Source of the DNA: an uncultured bacterium
GTDB lineage: Bacteria; Bacteroidota; Ignavibacteria; Ignavibacteriales; Melioribacteraceae
NCBI GenBank assembly: GCA_937936675.1
Contig: CALDDL010000057.1
Span: 1-22,506 of the forward strand
Direction: 5' to 3'
DNA: 22,506 nt
Part shown: positions 1-9,100 of the stretch, in pieces
Layout of the letters: each line of letters opens with the position of its first letter
Position numbering within the stretch: position 1 is the stretch's first letter
Translations under genes and position numbers: made by a program
Notes under the pieces: model-generated
Told to the model about the DNA's origin: nothing
The model's input: the letters and a program-made list of their open reading frames with translations, nothing else
The model's database searches: none

Positions 1-725
1 GCCGGATCAAATATTCCAACTCCAAAAGCTCTTTCAATTATCACTAATAATATTGTTATACCTATTACCGGAGTAGCAATTATTTGTATCCAAGCCGTAG
101 CATAGGTGGACCAAACAAATAAAGGCATCCTAAACCAAGTCATTCCCGGAGCTCGCATGCGATGAACTGTTGTAACAAAATTGATTCCGGTTAGAATCGA
201 AGAGAAGCCAAGTATAAATGCAGCAAAGATTGCCATAGATACATTTGTCGATGTTCTTATGCTGTATGGAATATAAAAAGTCCAGCCGGTATCAATAGGA
301 CCACCGGGTAAGAATAAAGATATTAATACTAAAATGGCACCGACAACATAAATATAAAAAGATAATAAATTAAGGCGAGGAAAAGCAACGTCTTTTGCTC
401 CTATCTGAATAGGTAAAAAGAAATTACCAAAAATTGCAGGCAGACCCGGAATTATAAATAGGAAGATCATTATTACGCCGTGAAGCGTGAATAATGTATT
501 ATAGGTTTGGGCTTCCATAATAGTTTTACCCGGGAACATTAATTCCCACCTCATTAATAATCCAATTGTAACACCTACCAGAAAGAAGGATAATATTGCT
601 ATCAAATACATTATCCCGATTCTCTTGTGGTCAACAGTCAAGAGCCAAGAAAGAATTCCGGTATGTTTATTTGTAGATACCTGATAAAAACTTTTTTCAT
701 CAGGATTAGCTGCTTCATTAATCAT
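1..725 (-). CDS. coxA: Cytochrome c oxidase subunit I (N-terminal part, cut by window edge)
   Basis: This is the heme-copper catalytic subunit of an aa3-type terminal oxidase, an integral membrane protein. The frame runs from an ATG at 725 to the window edge without a stop (241 full codons). Visible family signatures are LLTVDHKRIGIMYL (about residues 28-41), TLHGVIMIFLF with the low-spin heme ligand H82, GLPAIFGNFFLPIQIG, and GWTFYIPYS. About six membrane segments are present. The CuB/heme a3 ligands lie beyond the edge. The start overlaps the end of the SCO gene by 8 nt (718-725). A GGAG sits about 10 nt upstream of this ATG, inside the SCO gene; the next ATG (718) is out of frame. The gene is the last visible member of the ACIII operon and should receive electrons from it through a c-type heme. 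The family call is very secure; the subtype is only partly visible. Confidence 0.95.
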   Translation of the reverse strand, partial: MINEAANPDEKSFYQVSTNKHTGILSWLLTVDHKRIGIMYLIAILSFFLVGVTIGLLMRWELMFPGKTIMEAQTYNTLFTLHGVIMIFLFIIPGLPAIFGNFFLPIQIGAKDVAFPRLNLLSFYIYVVGAILVLISLFLPGGPIDTGWTFYIPYSIRTSTNVSMAIFAAFILGFSSILTGINFVTTVHRMRAPGMTWFRMPLFVWSTYATAWIQIIATPVIGITILLVIIERAFGVGIFDP

Positions 726-1506
726 CTATTTGCTGCTCCTTTTCATCAATATTTTTTTTGCGCTTCTTAAATATTAAAATTGCGGCAAAAATTCCTACAC
801 CAAATAACATTAAAGTTCCTATAATTCTTGTAATATTTAGTGTATATTGCCTTCCCGCAGGATCATAACTAAAACAAAATTCTAGTACCTTTGCAATTGT
901 AGGATTCGTTTTTCCGCTTCCGGCATCAATCAAAGCCATCTTTGTATCAAATGGATTATATGATGTTCCATATAAATAACGAGAAATCATTCCTTTCGGA
1001 GAAATCGTTACTACAGTACCTGCATGTATAAAATCTTTTTGGTTTGGTTTGAAATAAAATCCAACAGCATCAGTTACTTTTTTAATATTAATACTATCAC
1101 CGGTTAAAAAAAGCCAAGAGCTATCGGGAATTTCTCTTTTTATTAAGTGCATATAATTTGGTTTCCATTTAGCTGCAAGCTTTGAATCTTCGTGATGGTC
1201 GAAGGATAAAGCAATTACTTTGAAATCTTTACCTGGGACTAAATCGATTTTATCAATTGTCCATGCTAATTCAGAGAGCATTGGACTGCATAATCCCGGA
1301 CATTCAAAATATACCAGAGCCATCAAAACCGGTTCGTTAATTACTGCTCCTAGAGTAATTGTATCGTTTTCAGAAGTAACAAATTTAGTATCAAGTGGAA
1401 GATATGCCCCTAATTTTTCATCAATTCCTACTTCAATACGCTTTTGAGCTAAAATAGAAATTGCAGAAAAAATAATTATTACAAACAATATTTTAAAATA
1501 CTTCAT
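718..1506 (-). CDS. sco: SCO1/SenC-type copper chaperone
   Basis: A thioredoxin-fold protein of the SCO1/SenC/PrrC family, which delivers copper to the CuA centre of cytochrome oxidase outside the cytoplasmic membrane. The 262-aa product has an N-terminal hydrophobic signal segment (about 4-20), the copper-binding CxxxC motif FECPGLC (C69 and C73), and the partner histidine in FIHAGTVVTISP (H161). A C-terminal membrane helix (about 228-246) is followed by a lysine-rich tail, so the domain is probably tethered. It starts 13 nt after the monoheme cytochrome gene and overlaps coxA by 8 nt, which suggests translational coupling with the oxidase it matures. The function is family knowledge; the Cys and His ligands are visible. 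Confidence 0.9.
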   Translation of the reverse strand: MKYFKILFVIIIFSAISILAQKRIEVGIDEKLGAYLPLDTKFVTSENDTITLGAVINEPVLMALVYFECPGLCSPMLSELAWTIDKIDLVPGKDFKVIALSFDHHEDSKLAAKWKPNYMHLIKREIPDSSWLFLTGDSINIKKVTDAVGFYFKPNQKDFIHAGTVVTISPKGMISRYLYGTSYNPFDTKMALIDAGSGKTNPTIAKVLEFCFSYDPAGRQYTLNITRIIGTLMLFGVGIFAAILIFKKRKKNIDEKEQQIDD

Positions 1507-1519
1507 TAATCTATATCCA

Positions 1520-2446
1520 TTAATTTAATGCGTTCTTAATATAGCTATACATTAACTGCCATTCTTCATTAGATAAATTAACAACTCTTCCCTTGTATCC
1601 CAATTCAATCGGTGATTTTGTTACTTCTTCGATAAAATAATTCATTTCAGCAAATGACTTATTAGCAGCATAAGAATTAAAAACTTTTTTAAGATTATTG
1701 GAATACTCTCTTAATATTTTAGCAGCTTTAGTCGTATCATTTAGTGTAAATTTATAAGCATTTTGTGTCTTAGTTAGCAATTCACTATTCTCGGATAGAA
1801 TTAGTTCTTCAGCTTTTTTAACAGGTATCTGATTAGCTAAAACTACACCTTGCGAAAGATTATAAGTTTGATCGGTTGATGAGATTTGTTCTTCGGTAAT
1901 TTCGGGATATTTGGCAAAAGATCTGATATGTTCAATAATTGCAATTCGATCCTGTGGAGGTAAATATTCATAAGCAGCCATACCGTTTTTAATAATACCT
2001 TCTTGCAAAGTTTTATACATCATATCAAATGTAGGCCCATTTGTCCAGCCATCAAGATTATGAAAATTTCGCGGTTTAGGGTTCAATCCGGCACTCGCAG
2101 CACCATCTCCCATTCCATTTTCGCCATGACACGAAGAACAATTTGCTTTGAATAATTCCTTCCCCTTCTCTAAAAATTCAGGAGTCGGAGATTTTATTAA
2201 TGCCAAATCAACCGCAGGCATTATACCCCCTTTTTTCATTGGGATATCTTTTTTTATTAAAGTAGAATCAACTATTCCCGCTGCTTGCGAATTAAACGAA
2301 ACATTAGTAAGATTTTTGACGTAGAATATACCAACAACAACTATTAATATAAAGATATATGGATATATCCAGCCAAATAACCTGATCGGATTTTTTAGCA
2401 GTTCCGAAAAACTTATTTCATCTTCAATTTTATTTTTTCTTTCCAT
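1520..2446 (-). CDS. Membrane-anchored monoheme cytochrome c with C-terminal helical extension
   Basis: A 308-aa protein with one N-terminal membrane helix (about 27-43) and a class I cytochrome c domain (about 90-182). The heme site is CSSCH (C103, C106, H107), and the likely distal ligand is M156 in NGMAAY. The last 125 residues have no heme motif, look mostly helical and were not recognised as a family. The gene begins 1 nt after the actF stop and ends 13 nt before SCO, the place where a CuA subunit II often lies, but no CuA motif (CxxxCxxxH) is present. It probably carries electrons between ACIII and the oxidase. It is not ActE, because an ActE-like domain is already fused to ActD upstream. 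The cytochrome call is secure; the partner assignment is inference from position. Confidence 0.85.
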   Translation of the reverse strand: MERKNKIEDEISFSELLKNPIRLFGWIYPYIFILIVVVGIFYVKNLTNVSFNSQAAGIVDSTLIKKDIPMKKGGIMPAVDLALIKSPTPEFLEKGKELFKANCSSCHGENGMGDGAASAGLNPKPRNFHNLDGWTNGPTFDMMYKTLQEGIIKNGMAAYEYLPPQDRIAIIEHIRSFAKYPEITEEQISSTDQTYNLSQGVVLANQIPVKKAEELILSENSELLTKTQNAYKFTLNDTTKAAKILREYSNNLKKVFNSYAANKSFAEMNYFIEEVTKSPIELGYKGRVVNLSNEEWQLMYSYIKNALN

Positions 2447-2447
2447 A

Positions 2448-3638
2448 TTATAACTTAAATTCTATTCCACGTTTTAGTTTAGGATCGCCAATAGCGACAA
2501 AATTATTTTTTTTCGATTTTAATGAAAATACAAGAACAACTATACCTACTGCTAATATTGGATATGCTAATTCAATCCATCCAAGCACAAAACCTTCTTT
2601 GCTAAAAGTAGGCATTGCTAACCAATATAAATCAATATAATGTGCGGCTAATATCCATAATGCAAAGAACTTAAGTTTTTTACCATCTTTTTTTGAAGGC
2701 TGCGATAATAAACCAAAATAAGGAACAACGAACTGCACTATTATTAATAGTATTGAAATATATTTCCAGCTTCCATTCCATCTTTGTAAGAACCATATAG
2801 TTTCTTCTGGAAGATTTGCATACCAAATTAATAGAAATTGGCTAAAAGCGATATAAGCCCAGAAATTTATAAACGCAAATAATAAAGCACCGAGACTGTA
2901 ATAGTGGTCTTTATCTAAACCTTTTAATAGATAACCTTTTTCATTTAGATTAACAATTGCATAAGTACCGGCTGCTAATGCAGCCAAGACGGTACCGGAA
3001 AAATAATAAACTCCGTAAATTGTAGAGAACCAATGTGGTTCTAAAGTCATTAACCAATCAATTGCAGTAAATGAAACAGTCAATGCAAATACAGGAATAA
3101 AAACAGCAGATATTTTAATATTTCTTCTAGTTAATTTAGTTTCTTTAGTTATATCCTGTTTCTTGGAAGTCAATGTAATTGCGAAATAAAATAATATCCA
3201 AAGTGCAGCGAAAACCAAAAATCTAACAATAAAAAATTCTTCATTTAGATAAGGAGCTTTTCCAGCAAGTAATTTGTCCGTCTTCATTACTTCAGGATGA
3301 GTCCAATGGAAAATATCATGTAAATTAAAAAGTAGTGGAAGCGCTATAAAAGGAACGATTAATAATAAAGCAGCGAAAAATTCCATTACTCTTCTAAAAG
3401 GGACACTCCAAATCGCACCGCTAACATATTCTAAGGCAACGAAAAATAAAGAGCCAAGTCCGATACTTACAATAAATGTTAATAAAATAATATTATTAAA
3501 CATGCTTCTTACCGGTTCCACAAAATATCCAAACACTGCTAAAACTAATCCGATCAGAAATAAAGCTAAACCAATATTACGGACTTTAACCGGTAATTCT
3601 TTTCCCTGATATCCAAAGTTTGTTAAGGATGAGCTCAT
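2448..3638 (-). CDS. actF: Alternative complex III subunit ActF (quinol:cytochrome c oxidoreductase membrane subunit)
   Basis: A polytopic membrane protein of 396 aa with about ten hydrophobic helices. It belongs to the ActF family, which is related to ActC/NrfD and forms half of the ACIII membrane core. Characteristic stretches are SFTAIDWLMTLEPHWFSTIY (about 189-208) and FWAYIAFSQFLLIWYANLPE (about 259-278). Its ATG overlaps the stop of the ActD-ActE gene in an ATGA, and the following cytochrome gene begins 1 nt after its stop, so it sits in a tightly coupled operon. ActF is thought to contribute to a possible proton path, but no such activity can be read from the sequence. The family assignment rests on these motifs and on the conserved act gene order. 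Confidence 0.9.
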   Translation of the reverse strand: MSSSLTNFGYQGKELPVKVRNIGLALFLIGLVLAVFGYFVEPVRSMFNNIILLTFIVSIGLGSLFFVALEYVSGAIWSVPFRRVMEFFAALLLIVPFIALPLLFNLHDIFHWTHPEVMKTDKLLAGKAPYLNEEFFIVRFLVFAALWILFYFAITLTSKKQDITKETKLTRRNIKISAVFIPVFALTVSFTAIDWLMTLEPHWFSTIYGVYYFSGTVLAALAAGTYAIVNLNEKGYLLKGLDKDHYYSLGALLFAFINFWAYIAFSQFLLIWYANLPEETIWFLQRWNGSWKYISILLIIVQFVVPYFGLLSQPSKKDGKKLKFFALWILAAHYIDLYWLAMPTFSKEGFVLGWIELAYPILAVGIVVLVFSLKSKKNNFVAIGDPKLKRGIEFKL

Positions 3639-4771
3639 TGTAAATCTGTCTCCTTAGCATTTAACGATCTCTGTAATGCTCTTAAGTGTAGAATAACTGC
3701 CCATTTCTCATCATTAGTTAGTTGAGTATTATAAGCAGGCATAATATTTTGTCCTTCCGTAATAACATGGAAAATTCTTCCATCAGTCCAGTTCCTTACC
3801 TTTTCAGAATGAAGAGAAGGTGGATTTGGGAATTGACCTCTTAGACGGCTATCCCCTTCTGCATGAAAACCATGACATGGACTGCAATATGTATCATATT
3901 TTTGTTGACCAATCTTCATATTCTCTTTAGATGGGAGCAGTGGATTAGGCATTGCCGAAGCAGCCTCAGGGTTACCTTTATATGGATACGGGATATGACC
4001 TCTGGCTATTGTTCCTTCTACCGGAGTTCTCATTCCAAACCCATCCGAATAAAACATACTTTTAGACTGTGGAATTACTTTCTCTTGATTTGACATCCAA
4101 TCAAAGGGAACCATATACATTAATTTATTTAATGTAACATACGTGGCTCCGGAAGTAAGTATAAATGCAACTACCAAAAACATTATAAAATTTGGTTCGA
4201 ATATTTTATTTTTATAATTGACTTCTACTTCATCATAATAAACAGGATGAATTTCGGTACTACCTAATTCTTTAAACAAATTAATTACTTCTTCTTCAAT
4301 AAATAATTTGTCATCTGCTGAAATACTAATACCGTATTTATCGCTCGATACTGCTTTCATATAATTTGTACCATGAAGTGGATGCGAATTATTTGGAAGC
4401 TTGAAGAAGAATAATAGCATTGCAAGTACTGTTCCTACTGAGGCGAATAAAACAGTTATTTCAAAGATAATTGGTATATATGCAGGGAATGAAAATACTG
4501 GTTTTCCGCCAATATTTATAGGGTAATCAACGGCAGACATCCAATAAGTCATTAATAATCCAGCCATTATTCCCGAAAGTCCTAAAACTAAAGCGATATA
4601 CCCAAGTTTAGACGGAGGTAATTTCATTGCACCGTCTAATCCATGTACAGGATATGGAGTATTTACATCATAATTCTTATATCCCTTTTCAGAAACCTTT
4701 TCGGTGGCGTGAATTATTTCATCGGGAGTATTAAATAATGCCGTGTAACTATATAATTTTTTTTCACTCAT
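3635..4771 (-). CDS. actDE: ActD-ActE fusion: DUF3341 membrane subunit joined to monoheme cytochrome c
   Basis: Two ACIII subunits in one 378-aa chain. Residues 1 to about 185 are ActD-like (DUF3341): start LYSYTALFNTPDEI, two membrane helices at about 56-79 and 98-123, and a cytoplasmic C-terminal fold. A third helix (about 193-211) leads into a cytochrome c domain with heme motif CSPCH (C296, C299, H300) and likely distal ligand M344 in NIMPAY. In characterised ACIII, ActD and ActE are separate, and ActE is a lipid-anchored monoheme cytochrome; here the anchor is a helix. I place the start at 4771, not at the upstream in-frame ATG 4804. Position 4771 has an AAGGAA 7 nt upstream, lies 1 nt past the actC stop, and begins MSEKKLYSY as the family does. 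The start at 4804 would overlap actC by 32 nt. Confidence 0.88.
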   Translation of the reverse strand: MSEKKLYSYTALFNTPDEIIHATEKVSEKGYKNYDVNTPYPVHGLDGAMKLPPSKLGYIALVLGLSGIMAGLLMTYWMSAVDYPINIGGKPVFSFPAYIPIIFEITVLFASVGTVLAMLLFFFKLPNNSHPLHGTNYMKAVSSDKYGISISADDKLFIEEEVINLFKELGSTEIHPVYYDEVEVNYKNKIFEPNFIMFLVVAFILTSGATYVTLNKLMYMVPFDWMSNQEKVIPQSKSMFYSDGFGMRTPVEGTIARGHIPYPYKGNPEAASAMPNPLLPSKENMKIGQQKYDTYCSPCHGFHAEGDSRLRGQFPNPPSLHSEKVRNWTDGRIFHVITEGQNIMPAYNTQLTNDEKWAVILHLRALQRSLNAKETDLQ

Positions 4772-4772
4772 C

Positions 4773-6140
4773 TTAATGTTCCTTGTGAGTAGGTTGCGCT
4801 CCATCGACTACCGCTTTTATCTCTGCAATAGAAACTACGGGGAGGGCTTTAGTAAATAATAAAACTAAGGTAAAAAATAATCCAAAACTACCTATTAAAA
4901 TGGCGAAGTCAGTTGCTGTAGGCGTAAAATAAGCCCAGCTCGATGGTAAGAAATCCCTTGATAACGATGATATAACAATTACAAATCTTTCAAACCACAT
5001 ACCCACATTAACGAATACTCCAATAATAAACATTGGTACTAAAGAACGCCGGAGTTTCTTAAACCAAAAAAGTTGTGGAGAAATTACATTGCAAGAAATC
5101 ATTATCCAATATGCCCATGCATAAGGACCAAATGCTCGATTAATAAACGTGAATTGTTCAGCTTGAACTCCGCTATACCATGCAATAAAGAATTCCATAG
5201 CATAAGCATAACCGACTAATGTACCAGTCAATAAAATGATTTTATTCATTTTCTCCAATGTATCGATAGTAATAATATGTTCATAATTGAAAATTTTGCG
5301 AACAAAGATTAAAACATTTTGAACCATTGCGAAACCGGAGAAAACTGCTCCTGCTACGAAGTATGGCGGAAATATTGTTGTATGCCAACCGGGAATAATA
5401 GAAACTGCGAAATCGAAACTTACGATAGTATGAACCGAAAGAACTAACGGAGTGGCAAATCCGGCTAAAATTAAATATACCATTTCATAATTTTGCCAGT
5501 GCCTATTAGAACCTCTCCACCCTAATGAGAAAATTGAATAGATTACATGCTTAATCTTATTCGTAGTTTTTTCTCTTAGTGCTGCAAAATCCGGAATTAA
5601 ACCAACATACCAAAAAACGAACGATACAGTAAAATAAGTCGAAACAGCGAATACATCCCAAAGTAATGGAGATGTGAAATTAACCCAAATAGAATGTTGA
5701 TTTGGATATGGGAAAAGATATCCTGCAAGCCATGGTCTTCCTACATGGATTAAAGGGAAAATACCCGCAGTCATAACTGCAAATATCGTCATTCCTTCCG
5801 CAAAACGTGCAATTCCATTTCTCCATTTTTGGCGTAATAAAAACAAAATAGCAGAAATCAATGTGCCTGCGTGTCCAATACCTACCCAGAAAACGAAATT
5901 AACTATACCGAAACCCCATCCGACTGGATTATTATTTCCCCACATTCCTATTCCATAATAGAATGTTAGAGCTAACCCAACAATTCCTATTAATAGCATA
6001 GTTAATGTAATTGATATTGCTATAAAAAACTTTTTATCGGGCTTGCTCTCAAGGGGTTTCGTGATTAAATCTTCTATTTCCCTTAATCCGGGTCTGCCCT
6101 CAACAACCGAGAGTTCTATACTATAATCTACTTCACTCAC
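4773..6140 (-). CDS. actC: Alternative complex III subunit ActC (NrfD-like quinol-binding membrane subunit)
   Basis: A 455-aa NrfD/PsrC-type membrane protein with about ten helices, which carries the quinol oxidation site of ACIII next to the Fe-S domain of ActB. An extended soluble N-terminus containing GRPGLREIEDLI (about 15-26) comes before the first helix. Family motifs include WVGIGHAGTLISAILFLLRQ (about 85-104, H90), FPLIHVGRPWLAGYLFPYPN (about 128-147, H132), and SPLLWDVFAVSTYF (about 157-170, D162). The His and Asp are polar membrane residues typical of the quinone region in this family; their exact role here is inferred. The start overlaps the actB stop by one base, and the next gene begins 1 nt after the stop. 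Length and motifs fit ActC better than a polysulfide or nitrite reductase anchor. Confidence 0.93.
   Translation of the reverse strand: MSEVDYSIELSVVEGRPGLREIEDLITKPLESKPDKKFFIAISITLTMLLIGIVGLALTFYYGIGMWGNNNPVGWGFGIVNFVFWVGIGHAGTLISAILFLLRQKWRNGIARFAEGMTIFAVMTAGIFPLIHVGRPWLAGYLFPYPNQHSIWVNFTSPLLWDVFAVSTYFTVSFVFWYVGLIPDFAALREKTTNKIKHVIYSIFSLGWRGSNRHWQNYEMVYLILAGFATPLVLSVHTIVSFDFAVSIIPGWHTTIFPPYFVAGAVFSGFAMVQNVLIFVRKIFNYEHIITIDTLEKMNKIILLTGTLVGYAYAMEFFIAWYSGVQAEQFTFINRAFGPYAWAYWIMISCNVISPQLFWFKKLRRSLVPMFIIGVFVNVGMWFERFVIVISSLSRDFLPSSWAYFTPTATDFAILIGSFGLFFTLVLLFTKALPVVSIAEIKAVVDGAQPTHKEH
4779..4784 (-). promoter_or_regulatory. Ribosome binding site deciding the ActD-ActE start
   Basis: AAGGAA on the minus strand, 7 nt before the ATG at 4771 and inside the last codons of actC. 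It supports the 378-aa product over the version starting at 4804, which has no comparable site. Confidence 0.6.
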
Positions 6141-9100
6141 TATACTTCCTCCGAATGAGTATTTCTTAGTTTTGCTATATATGTTACATTTGGTTTTACA
6201 TTTAAAGTTTCTAATACGTGATAAGCTAAGTTATGATTTCTATACTTAGATATCCTCGATTCAGGATCATTTGAATCGCCAAAAACAATTGCCTCAGCGG
6301 GACATGCCTGTTGACATGCAGTAACTACATCATTACCATTCAATGGTCTTTCTTCTTTAATGGCAACTTGACGAGCATCCATAATTTTCTGGATACAGAA
6401 AGTACATTTTTCCATTACACCACGACTTCTGACTGTAACTTCAGGATTATTACCTAATGGAGTTAAGTCATTTTCGTAATATGAATCTGCAAAATGATCA
6501 CGGAAATTAAAGAAGTTAAAACGTCTTACTTTAAAAGGACAGTTATTTGAGCAGTATCTAGTACCAACGCAGCGATTATAAGCCATTTGATTAAGCCCAT
6601 CAGGACTATGGTTGGTAGCATTAACCGGACAAACATTTTCACAAGGTGCATTATCACAATGTTGACATAACATTGGTTGATTACTAATCTCCGGATCCTC
6701 GGGTGTGCCTGAATAATATCTGTCTATCCTCATCCATTGCATTTCTCTTCCATGCAATACTTGATCTTTTCCAACAACAGGAATGTTATTTTCGACATTA
6801 CAAGCTGTTACACATCCTCCGCAAGAGGTACATTTATTCAAGTCGATCGCCATTGCCCATTTTACTTCAGTGTATTTATGTTCATCTGTAATACTGAAAA
6901 TTTCATGCTTTTCGTCATGCAAAAAATGAGGGTGTTTTTTATATTCGTTTACTGTTCCTTCTTGGATGATTTTTCTTACTTTATGAAAATCTTTTACAAA
7001 AGTATCATCTAAGGAGTGATGCTCTTGAGTAGAAGCAAGCTTATATGTATCTCCCGTTTTTGTTAATTCGGCATTTGGAAGAATAAAATTAGTTTCTGAA
7101 TTATTTTTACTTATTAATTCGAAAGCATTAACTCCCGTTTCCAGACCTACATCACCTACTACTTTCCTTCCATTTCCAAATTCTATATGTAATATCTCGT
7201 CAGCAAGTCCGGGTTGAATTACGGCAGCAATTTTTAATTTTTTCTTATTTACTGATATTTCTAATAAATCATCTTTTTCTATTCCTAATTGCTTTGCTGT
7301 TGCCGGTGATACTGAAACATAATTATCCCAAGTAATCTTAGTTACAGGATGAGGTGTTTCTTGAAGCCATCCATTATTTGCATACTTACCGCCGCCTAAG
7401 AAATAACCTTCTGTAAGATATACACTAAATTTACTTTTTGATGCAGGATTCGGAATCGATGAAATTGCACTGTTATTAAATGCACTTTTGCTGTTAGGCT
7501 TAGTATTTAATTCAACTATACCATCATGAAGACTTCCATACCAAAATGAATTTGAATCTGTTTTCTTCGATGAGTTATTATATATAGTTGTATTAAAATT
7601 GTCTAATAAATATTTATGATAACTATTGACATCATAAGATTTTGCTTCACCTGTAACCCACGTTAAAAATATCGATTCTTTTTGACGAGTATTGAATAAC
7701 GAGTTAATAACCGGTTGCTGTAAACTCATTACATAAGTTTTATTTTTATAATCGCCCCACGATTCAAGAAAGTGATTGATCGGAAGAAGATACTTTGATT
7801 TTTCACCAGTTTCATTATTTTCTAATGATAAGGCAACGGTTGTTTTTACTTTTGAGTAGCCTTTTTCAAATCCTATATCTGACGGTAAATTAAATACAGG
7901 ATTGACATCTAAATTAATTACTACTCCAACTTTTTCAGATTCCATTCTTGAAACTAAATTCTCGAAATCCTTATAACTTGAGTATGGTGATCCTAAATCG
8001 AAATTATTGAAATCAAAATTTCCTGTATTATCTAAAAGTTCATTTAAGTAGTTAACGGAGACATGAACCGATTCACTTAAATTTTTTCCGGCAGTAATTA
8101 TCGTTTTTCCTTTATTTATAGATAAATCAGACAATAAACTTCTTAACTTCTTTTCGTTTATCTTATAATTCGATACAAGTTTTGTAACAGTGTAATCTGA
8201 AACTTTTGAGGATAATTCAGAAGGGACATTAATTATTCCATTATTTTTCAGCTCATTTATTAAAGTCCACACTAATTCCAATTGTGCATCCGGACGTAAC
8301 CTTAATCTATAATCTGACATCATTCCCGTTAGACTCATTCGTCCTTCAATTACATATAAACGATTGAAATTAACCCTATCGATTGCATCTCTTTTCATTG
8401 AGTAATTTTTTGTATTCTCAATAGAATTGCCATCAACACCCAAGAAATCATCATCCAATGCAACAACTAAATTAGCTTTATCATATCGTGGTGTGGGGAT
8501 TGAATAATTACCATAACTCTTAAATGCAGCATTTAATTTATTACCATTATCGGTGGCTGAATAATAATATTCCCTTGTAGTGGGATATTTAGTTTTAAAT
8601 TCTTCTAATAATTTCTTGAATGTGGGTGAAAAAATATGTTCAGAAATTAATGCTATCTCTAAACCTTCTTCATTTGCTTTATTAAATTCAGAAATCAATT
8701 GATTATTAATCTGTTCCCAGCTTACTTTTCTTTTATTAAATAAAGGGTCTTTTAATCTGGAAGGATCATATAAATAAGTTACTTCAGCTTGTCCTTTAGC
8801 GCAAATCTTACCTTTATTCACAGGATGATCTGGATTTCCATCAATTTTAATTGGTCGTCCTTCTCGTGTCTTAACAAGGATACCGCAAAGGCTTTCGCAA
8901 CCAGTACACGTGGATGCATAATAATTTGCAGTGCCCGGGAGAATCTCTTCGGGTCTTTTATTGTAAGGAACTATTTCACCTTTGTCTCTATAATCCGAAC
9001 ATGCAGTTGCAGTTAATGCTGTGGCAGCTCCCATAAGAGCAATAAATTTTCGACGGGATATTCCGTTGAGTTCGGATGGTTCAAAATCATCCGTTACTCC

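Noticed and set aside
1520..2446. Cytochrome oxidase subunit II (caa3 type)
   Set aside because: It has only one membrane helix and a cytochrome domain; there is no CuA motif and no cupredoxin-like region.
4772..4804. Longer ActD-ActE start at ATG 4804
   Set aside because: It would overlap actC by 32 nt and has no ribosome site; ATG 4771 has AAGGAA at good spacing and the family-like N-terminus.
6703..7012. Plus-strand open frames opposite actB, and similar antisense frames opposite coxA-actD, glgA and ftcD
   Set aside because: They lie wholly inside well-supported genes on the other strand, lack recognisable domains and have compositions expected of shadow frames.
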